Source: Candidatus Methanomarinus sp. HR1 (lineage in GTDB: Archaea > Halobacteriota > Methanosarcinia > Methanosarcinales > Methanocomedenaceae). From it: a DNA stretch of 28,022 nt. The notes under the pieces were generated by a model, which made no database searches, was not told the origin of the DNA, and was given only the letters and a program-made list of their open reading frames with translations. The translations under genes were made by a program, and so were the position numbers. The stretch spans positions 20,017 through 48,038 of the forward strand of contig MZXQ01000008.1 of the NCBI GenBank assembly GCA_002926195.1. Direction: 5' to 3'. Positions 23,144-28,022 of this stretch are shown here, piece after piece (position 1 is the first letter of the stretch; every line of letters starts with the position of its first letter).

Positions 23144-24316
23144 TTACCACAACTGACCGTTCAAAATAGCTTTAGTACGGTCATTTGTGCTCTTATTTAA
23201 TTTTTTGATCACAATTAAATACTGGCCGTTTACATATTGAGGTGCTTCGAATTTAGCATCAATACCCATTCGTTTCAAATGTGCTTCGAATTTCCTTGCG
23301 GTTTTCAGGCTACTCACTCTGATCCTCACATCTTCTGTAATACGCTTGTCTTTTTTTCGCTTATTAATAGTATTGATCATTGGTTTGAGGATACTTTCCC
23401 CAAGACGGCAGCATCTATCTCGTAATGCTTTCTCTCCTTCATCCCATTCTACAGACTGAAACCCTTCCCTGACCACCCGCGAGAAGAAAAAATCCCTGCC
23501 ATAGTCATTGTAGAATCCAAAAGCGTATTTAAGATCATTGTTATTACTTTCCGAACAAGTATATTTCAAGGCAGGAAGCTTCATTTCAGGATCTTTAATT
23601 ATTACTCCTTCATGACATATACTTCCCAGATGCTTAATAATACTGGTCACAGCCCTGGCAGCATCTTGTGTACTATATTTTCCGAAATATGGTACAGTCT
23701 TGATACCATATTGGGAACACAATTCATGTTTTTTATGCAGTGTCAGTGATTCACCTGAATTTTTTTTTTTAATATCAAAAATAAATATTGATACACTTTC
23801 CACTTCCGGATAGATATCCTTAGGAACGTAAGGATTATCCGGTCCTACCATTTCACCGCATAATACCAGATCCGGATGATCACGAAATAGTTTGAATCCA
23901 ATCTCTTCTATTACTTTTTCAGTAGTATACGGACACATCAAACCACCCCTGGTAAGAGCATAGATGTGATCAAAAATACATGCTATTCTTACATTGTAGC
24001 CGTTCATTTTCTCTTCAACAGCAATAACCGGAAGATCATTAAAGTGTACTCTGATAGTAGGCTCAAGTACCATTGCCCGCTGGATCTTTGGAAAACCCCT
24101 GATTACTTCAATGCTATTGTCTGTCTTAAAGACAGCGGTTCCGAATTCAAATCCAGAGATCCCTTTTTCAAAACGGTAATGGTCAGGAAAAAAACCTGAT
24201 ACTTTCTGAAGAACTCTACTTCGTAAAATATCAAATATTTTAGATTCCGGAATATTCAGGGCCCTTGAAGATAATTGTATAAAATCTTCATCATATACTT
24301 CCTGATATTTATTCAT
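23144..24316 (-). CDS. Rnl3-family ATP-dependent RNA ligase
   Basis: A 390-aa nucleotidyltransferase of the archaeal Rnl3 type (homologues in Methanothermobacter and Pyrococcus ligate or circularise RNA). Motif I is EEKMNGYNVR with the AMP-acceptor K103; the LTRGG segment lies at 121-125, motif III LCGEMVG at 152-158, FIFDIK at 178-183, motif IV EGVIIK at 236-241 and motif V LPALKYTC with K251. The helical C-terminal part fits the dimerisation and extra domains of this family, and length is normal. It is the last gene of a four-gene operon behind three quadruple-CBS proteins (18-bp gap), which suggests its activity or expression is tied to nucleotide sensing. In-cell substrates are unknown; tRNA or rRNA intron and processing products are candidates. 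Confidence 0.9.
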   Translation of the reverse strand: MNKYQEVYDEDFIQLSSRALNIPESKIFDILRSRVLQKVSGFFPDHYRFEKGISGFEFGTAVFKTDNSIEVIRGFPKIQRAMVLEPTIRVHFNDLPVIAVEEKMNGYNVRIACIFDHIYALTRGGLMCPYTTEKVIEEIGFKLFRDHPDLVLCGEMVGPDNPYVPKDIYPEVESVSIFIFDIKKKNSGESLTLHKKHELCSQYGIKTVPYFGKYSTQDAARAVTSIIKHLGSICHEGVIIKDPEMKLPALKYTCSESNNNDLKYAFGFYNDYGRDFFFSRVVREGFQSVEWDEGEKALRDRCCRLGESILKPMINTINKRKKDKRITEDVRIRVSSLKTARKFEAHLKRMGIDAKFEAPQYVNGQYLIVIKKLNKSTNDRTKAILNGQLW

Positions 24317-24334
24317 AAAATGAATACTTTACTA

Positions 24335-25117
24335 CTATACTTTTTTTGAAATGGTTTCAACTAAACTGCGTCGTGTTATTACGCCCACAACCTCATTTTT
24401 GAGATTAACTACAGGCATTCCACCAAGATTCTTTTCAATAACAAGATCTACTACTTCCTTAATAGGTGTATTGGACTTTACTGTAGTTACTGCCCTGGTC
24501 ATTATATCTTCCACCAATAAGTTCTTGATTCTGTTATCCTGTTTACTCCCTGTTACTATATCCCTGAAAGCTCGAAGAGAGCGAGCAATATCATTCTCAG
24601 TAATTATACCAACCAGTGAATCATTTTCCAGTACAAGCAATCTACTTATATCATTATCAAGCATGATCCTTCTGGCATGAATAACTCTTTCTCCGGGCCC
24701 TATAGTTATGGGAGACCACATTGCTTCGCCTGCAAAGAAATCATTTATTGTAGAATGCTTGATGATCTCTTGTGGTGTTACCCATCCCGTCACCGAATCA
24801 TTTTCCATAACCAAAAGTATTCCATCATTCCTGTTCATGAGTACTATTCCATCATTAATAGACATATCCGGAAGGACTTTGTTATAATTATCTGTTGTTG
24901 CCGTAATCACATGCATGGCTGAAGCCGGAAGATTTGATTTCTTTCTGGTACCCAGTTCTCTTGTAATAGACCGCATGGTAATAATACCCTGGATCTTGTT
25001 GTTATGCATCACAAGGAGTCTTCTGGTTTCGTGCTTTTCCATCATATCAAGCGCATATGACAATTTCTCTGATTTATCTATAGTAATGGGCTCGACCATT
25101 ATGTCTTTTACCTGCAT
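24335..25117 (-). CDS. Quadruple CBS-domain protein 3
   Basis: A 260-aa protein of four CBS domains (about 1-56, 67-122, 127-190, 201-260), two Bateman modules with no other domain. Starts VKDIM, ends domains with GIITMRS, GWVTPQE, GIITEND and GVITRRS patterns, where the acidic or Thr/Ser-x-x-Asp-type residues often contact adenosine ribose. CBS pairs bind AMP, ATP, SAM or related ligands. AGGTG lies 6 nt before the ATG. It is 9 bp after CBS protein 2 and 18 bp before the RNA ligase. Confidence 0.92.
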   Translation of the reverse strand: MQVKDIMVEPITIDKSEKLSYALDMMEKHETRRLLVMHNNKIQGIITMRSITRELGTRKKSNLPASAMHVITATTDNYNKVLPDMSINDGIVLMNRNDGILLVMENDSVTGWVTPQEIIKHSTINDFFAGEAMWSPITIGPGERVIHARRIMLDNDISRLLVLENDSLVGIITENDIARSLRAFRDIVTGSKQDNRIKNLLVEDIMTRAVTTVKSNTPIKEVVDLVIEKNLGGMPVVNLKNEVVGVITRRSLVETISKKV

Positions 25118-25126
25118 TTACATCAC

Positions 25127-26020
25127 CTATTTTTGGCTAATGACCGCCTGCAATATATTTCTGGCAGTAACGATCCCTTTAATTTTATCATTCACGATCG
25201 GTATTCCTTTAACCTGATTATCAGACATGATTTTTGCTGCCTGTACGGCATTACTCGCCGCACCTAATGTTATAATCGGTTCTGACATAATATCTTCTGC
25301 AACAATAGACACTTCTCTTACATATCTAAATATCTTTTCACCATCACTGCGATCCTTTCGTGCCATTTTAATATCTTTGCTAAGATGTTCACCATGGGCA
25401 TTGATCATTCTACTCATAGCAATATTAGTCCTGGTTATAATCCCCACAGGATGATGGCCATGATCTACTATTATTACTCTATCAACTTCGTTACTGTTCA
25501 TCTCGCGGATCACATGACTGATTGTATGGTGTCTATGGACAGTTAAAAAAAAGTTATCCATGATATCATCTACAGTCCTGTTATCTTCAAGAGTTGAAAA
25601 GTATTGTATAATATCATGTTTTGTTAAAATACCGATCAAACTTTTATCAGATTCATTTCTTATAACAGGAAGTCCACTGATATTATTATCAAGTATAAGT
25701 TCAGCAGCCTGGGTAATTGTAGCATCCGGATAGATGGTAATAATATCGGGTGTCATAACCACATTAACAGGTATATTGTCAATTGGACGCCTGCGCCATT
25801 CTGGTCCGGCCTGCTCAATTCTTTGACTCAGGTCTGTCTTGGTTACAATACCAATAGGCATTTCTTCGGATTTATCTAAAGATTTTTCATCATGTATTGG
25901 TTTATTAATTACAACTAACCGGCTTAAGTTGTGTTTTAACATTAGATTCCGTGCTCTTGAAATAGGTTCATCGGATGCTATGATATGTACTGGTGCGCTC
26001 ATTATATCTCTAACTTTCAT
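25127..26020 (-). CDS. Quadruple CBS-domain protein 2
   Basis: A protein of about 297 aa with four CBS domains. The first begins MKVRDIMSAPVHI and includes a short charged insertion (KPIHDEKSLDKSEEMPIG) before its last strand; the second starts NVVMTPDIITI, the third VDDIMDNFFLTV, and the fourth AEDIMSEPIITLG, ending GIVTARNILQAV. A longer frame goes up to 26074, but AAGGAG (26030-26035) lies before ATG 26026 (3 nt) and ATG 26020 (9 nt). The latter has better spacing and aligns with the start of CBS protein 3, so I chose it. Linkers differ from those of CBS 1 and 3, so these are paralogues rather than fresh copies. Confidence 0.9.
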   Translation of the reverse strand: MKVRDIMSAPVHIIASDEPISRARNLMLKHNLSRLVVINKPIHDEKSLDKSEEMPIGIVTKTDLSQRIEQAGPEWRRRPIDNIPVNVVMTPDIITIYPDATITQAAELILDNNISGLPVIRNESDKSLIGILTKHDIIQYFSTLEDNRTVDDIMDNFFLTVHRHHTISHVIREMNSNEVDRVIIVDHGHHPVGIITRTNIAMSRMINAHGEHLSKDIKMARKDRSDGEKIFRYVREVSIVAEDIMSEPIITLGAASNAVQAAKIMSDNQVKGIPIVNDKIKGIVTARNILQAVISQK

Positions 26021-26045
26021 CTTCATGTTCTCCTTATATATTGTA

Positions 26046-26912
26046 TCAATCAGCAAGAGATCGTATAATATCACGTTCTGTCAGGATACCGCATAATTCC
26101 CCGTCATCAATAATAGGAAGTGCCCCAACTTTATTATTCAGCATCATAGCTGCGGCTTTACCTATATCTATATTTGAGATCGTCCAGACAATTTCATTCA
26201 TTATCAGACTTTTTATTGGAACCTGGAAGGCATCCGTGACATCTCCGGAGGTAAGTTTTTGAAAAATCTTACCACTTCCCAGATATCTCATGATATCTGA
26301 TGCTGTAATTATACCAAGAAGTATATTATTTTTGACAATTGGTAATCTTCTAAATCCTTTTTTAATCATTGTCCTGGTAGCTTCTTCTACTGACATACTG
26401 GGGGGAGCTGTGATGACTGTATTACTCATATACTCCTTAATATACCTGGATGTAGTAATATTTGCTACAGTTTTAACAAAATCCCTTTCAGATACCATCC
26501 CTACTACTGCACTATGGTCATCTAAAATAGGGAGACCTCCTATATTTTTTTCAATCATAGTTAATAAGGCTTCATTGATGGAACTGTTGATAGTGAGACT
26601 TATTACATCCTTTCTCATGATCTCCCTGACATCTTCATTAATAGCAGCCGAAAGATTACCGTTATAGCGGTTCATTACCAAATTATGTCTAAGCCCACCG
26701 CCTAAAAAATCCACAATATCAAGACTTGTGACAATCCCTACCAGTCTGTTCGTGCCAGCGTCTGATATCGGAACCCGCCTATACCCGTATTTTAACATTG
26801 TCTTCGCAGTAGTCATAATGTTTGTAGTAGGTGGAAGTGTTATGACATTTTTCGATGCTATAGCATGTATTTCACCTTGAAATTCGGAAATGTTCTTTTT
26901 TTGCTGTTTCAT
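26046..26912 (-). CDS. Quadruple CBS-domain protein 1
   Basis: A 288-aa protein with four CBS domains, first gene of the CBS-CBS-CBS-RNA ligase operon. Domain 1 (IHAIASKNVITLPPTTNIMT, then GIVTSLDIVDFLG), domain 2 (VREIMRKDVISLTI ... GMVSERDFVKTV), domain 3 (IKEYMSNTVITAPPSMSVEE ... GIITASDIMRYLG) and domain 4 (IKSLIMNEIVWTISNIDIGK ... GILTERDIIRSL) are clear. The repeating GI(V/I/L)T.xD pattern near each domain end fits adenosine-nucleotide binding. A GGTGA site precedes the ATG. No DNA-binding or enzymatic domain is attached, so the ligand signal must be passed by protein contact or be an energy-charge buffer. Confidence 0.92.
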   Translation of the reverse strand: MKQQKKNISEFQGEIHAIASKNVITLPPTTNIMTTAKTMLKYGYRRVPISDAGTNRLVGIVTSLDIVDFLGGGLRHNLVMNRYNGNLSAAINEDVREIMRKDVISLTINSSINEALLTMIEKNIGGLPILDDHSAVVGMVSERDFVKTVANITTSRYIKEYMSNTVITAPPSMSVEEATRTMIKKGFRRLPIVKNNILLGIITASDIMRYLGSGKIFQKLTSGDVTDAFQVPIKSLIMNEIVWTISNIDIGKAAAMMLNNKVGALPIIDDGELCGILTERDIIRSLAD

Positions 26913-26965
26913 GGTTTCACCATTATATTGATTACCGTACGTTTCATTATTTATTATTTTATGAT

Positions 26966-26975
26966 AAATTATATT
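26966..26975 (-). promoter_or_regulatory. Candidate TATA box of the CBS/RNA ligase operon
   Basis: AATATAATTT on the minus strand, about 55-65 nt before the ATG at 26912, would give a leader of about 30 nt that holds the GGTGA binding site. The whole gap is AT-rich, so the choice is weak. Confidence 0.3.
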
Positions 26976-27330
26976 GAAAATCGGACTAACGAAGGATTTT
27001 GTTCTTATTTTTTAATCCAGCTAAATAGACCAATCCTATCTTTGACATTAATATGGTAATTCTCATATTTAAAGATGGGTTCCATTTGGTAATTTATCTG
27101 ATCAATGATTTCTCTATAACTCCATATCCATAGGTATCTCAGGCAAGTTTTGCCAGTATTACTCAAAAAGAAATACCCGGGGCAGAACTACATATATACA
27201 TATATACACATATACATATATATTATGTATCTCCAAGCAAGCCACCTATACTTGCACCCTCAGCGCGGGGTATGATATCAGGTCAGCATGGGCATATTCA
27301 ATTAATTCATTTTTTTGTTTGTCTACTAAT
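26976..27330. other. Intergenic region without a recognised gene
   Basis: About 355 bp. A purine-pyrimidine tract made of ACATAT/ATACAC units lies at about 27189-27226. The block at 27230-27290 (AAGCAAGCCACCTATACTTG, then CAGCGCGGGGTATGATATCA) is clearly more GC-rich than its surroundings and could be a small RNA or a remnant, but I could not fold it into a named RNA. The only open frame here (27059 leftward) is short and unconvincing. Confidence 0.5.
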
Positions 27331-27362
27331 TTTTTATAGTATATCAAGTATAACTTGATGTA
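27331..27362. repeat. Palindromic element, copy E3
   Basis: TTTTTATAGTATATCAAGTA, then TAACTTGATGTA: the same element as E1 and E2 in opposite orientation, as expected if E1 and E3 belong to the inverted duplication. A core of about 22 nt is shared by all three, with E1 carrying two differences. Confidence 0.7.
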
Positions 27363-27418
27363 TCGAAAATGTTCACTCCGTTCACATTTTCTAATCTTCA
27401 GCTTCTTTGAAGCTTCAG
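27363..27418. other. Extra block with two hairpins, only in the right repeat copy
   Basis: GAAAATGT (27365-27372) pairs with ACATTTTC (27384-27391), and AGCTTC (27400-27405) pairs with GAAGCT (27409-27414). GTTCAC occurs twice in the first loop. The left copy has only a few bases at this point (about 5069-5075), so this is either an insertion here or a deletion there. Confidence 0.6.
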
Positions 27419-27423
27419 TCAAG

Positions 27424-27448
27424 AAAATCCGACCGTAGGGAGGATTTT
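27424..27448 (-). terminator. Hairpin after DUF1699 copy 2
   Basis: Same AAAATCC / GGATTTT stem with 11-nt loop as at 5039-5063, in the orientation of the minus-strand gene and 13 nt past its stop. Confidence 0.6.
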
Positions 27449-27461
27449 GTTCTATTATATA

Positions 27462-27857
27462 TCAGGAATCAATTATATAATTAATGAGATCCTGGCTTAA
27501 TCGGGTTTCTTTCTTCATTTTTTTAAAGATTTCCTTCTCGTTATTCCCCTCATTCTTTAATTCATTGATCCTATCAATAAAACTTTTTTTTATCTCATAA
27601 TATTCATTAATGTCCTTACGATGCCCCCATACATCACCTTCTAATAATGCAATATTCTGCATATTCAAAAACATTCTAATAGATCGTGAGATTGTCTTTT
27701 CATAGGAACAAGGAACATGAATGGCTTTAATTCCCGGACAGGTCTTGATCAAAGAAAAAATATCTTTATCAGAAGGCCTGAAAGCAAGGTGAACAATCCG
27801 TTCATCAGAACTCAATAACATTATTTCGTCTTTTGAGCTAACTACTCTAATTTTCAT
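27462..27857 (-). CDS. DUF1699-type archaeal protein, copy 2
   Basis: Encodes a 131-aa protein identical to that at 4630-5025, and the DNA also appears identical along its full length, including the TATA box, GGGAGT binding site and terminator. Identity at synonymous sites means the duplication is very recent, is kept the same by gene conversion, or is an assembly effect. Function is unknown, as for copy 1. It is divergent from the partial second cobD, keeping the same local order as the left copy. Confidence 0.85.
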   Translation of the reverse strand: MKIRVVSSKDEIMLLSSDERIVHLAFRPSDKDIFSLIKTCPGIKAIHVPCSYEKTISRSIRMFLNMQNIALLEGDVWGHRKDINEYYEIKKSFIDRINELKNEGNNEKEIFKKMKKETRLSQDLINYIIDS

Positions 27858-27975
27858 AATTCTTAAACTCCCTTTATTTAACTCCCTAAATTATATATTT
27901 ACAGCACACTATAAATGACTTACGCATACTCAAAACAAATTTGGGTTTGAATCTAATGGTTAATTCGAAATAGTT

Positions 27976-28022
27976 ATGAATAGTAATCTACTGTTCATAA
28001 CAGTGATGTATATTGATAAATT
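27976..28022 (+). CDS. Start of a second cobD-like gene (cut by window end)
   Basis: The first 15 codons of cobD recur here, MNSNLLFITVMYIDKF, with Asp4 (GAT) changed to Asn (AAT) compared with the gene at 4511. The frame is open to the window end. Whether a whole second cobD, a truncated remnant or a misassembly follows cannot be seen. Confidence 0.5.
   Translation, partial: MNSNLLFITVMYIDK

Larger units (their letters stand above)
27419..28022. repeat. Right copy of 604-bp inverted duplication
   Basis: Reverse complement of 4465-5068 with one visible mismatch at 27985. It runs to the window edge, so the duplication may be longer. It contains DUF1699 copy 2 with promoter and terminator and the start of a second cobD. 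No transposase, integrase or target-site duplication was found at either copy. Confidence 0.95.

Noticed and set aside
27189..27226. CRISPR array
   Set aside because: The tract is a short alternating AT/AC sequence without repeat-spacer structure, and there are no cas genes.
4465..28022. Composite transposon or integrated mobile element bounded by the inverted repeats
   Set aside because: No transposase, integrase or target-site duplication is visible, and the enclosed genes are ordinary housekeeping and energy genes with composition like the flanks.

Overview
This window looks like a piece of an uncultured, cytochrome-rich archaeon of the Methanosarcinales / ANME-2 type (anaerobic methane- or alkane-oxidising relatives of methanogens). 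The evidence is an archaeal-type 16S rRNA 5' end, the C1-pathway enzyme Ftr, an Rnf complex fused in one operon to a multihaem cytochrome c and a b-type cytochrome, archaeal pantoate kinase, archaeal CobY, an Rnl3-family RNA ligase, an intron-bearing tRNA-Arg, TATA-type promoters and AT-rich DNA. I cannot fix the lineage more exactly without a 16S comparison. The left edge cuts through 16S rRNA and the right edge cuts through a duplicated segment, so the window may be a whole contig that ended at two repeats.

Layout: 1-228 is the 5' end of 16S rRNA (minus strand), preceded by about 440 bp of leader and promoter DNA with several palindromes. 671-4511 is a tightly overlapping minus-strand operon, cobD-cbiB-cobS-cobY, for nucleotide-loop assembly of cobamides. 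4465-5068 is a 604-bp segment carrying a DUF1699-type gene; it occurs again, inverted, at 27419-28022 with one visible mismatch. Next come tRNA-Arg(TCG) with a 31-nt intron, flanked by two direct copies of a short palindromic element, and an HD phosphohydrolase. 7365-10202 (minus) holds coaBC, pantoate kinase and a DUF169 gene. ftr is divergent from it at 10277.

11440-18823 is the energy-conservation locus: small membrane protein, dihaem cytochrome b, second small membrane protein, nonahaem cytochrome c, then rnfC-D-G-E-A-B. By family knowledge, Rnf exchanges electrons between ferredoxin and the membrane/cytochrome pool and couples this to Na+ movement. The cytochromes here plausibly link it to the quinone-like carrier or to extracellular electron flow.

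The right third is a sensory/stress region: a HAD phosphatase, a 492-aa protein with an N-terminal ribbon-helix-helix-like segment and a C-terminal V4R-like segment, two tandem-domain universal stress proteins, and a four-gene minus-strand operon of three different quadruple-CBS proteins followed by an Rnl3-type RNA ligase. That operon, which suggests nucleotide-controlled RNA ligation, is the most unusual gene grouping here. The window ends with the inverted repeat copy and the first codons of a second cobD.
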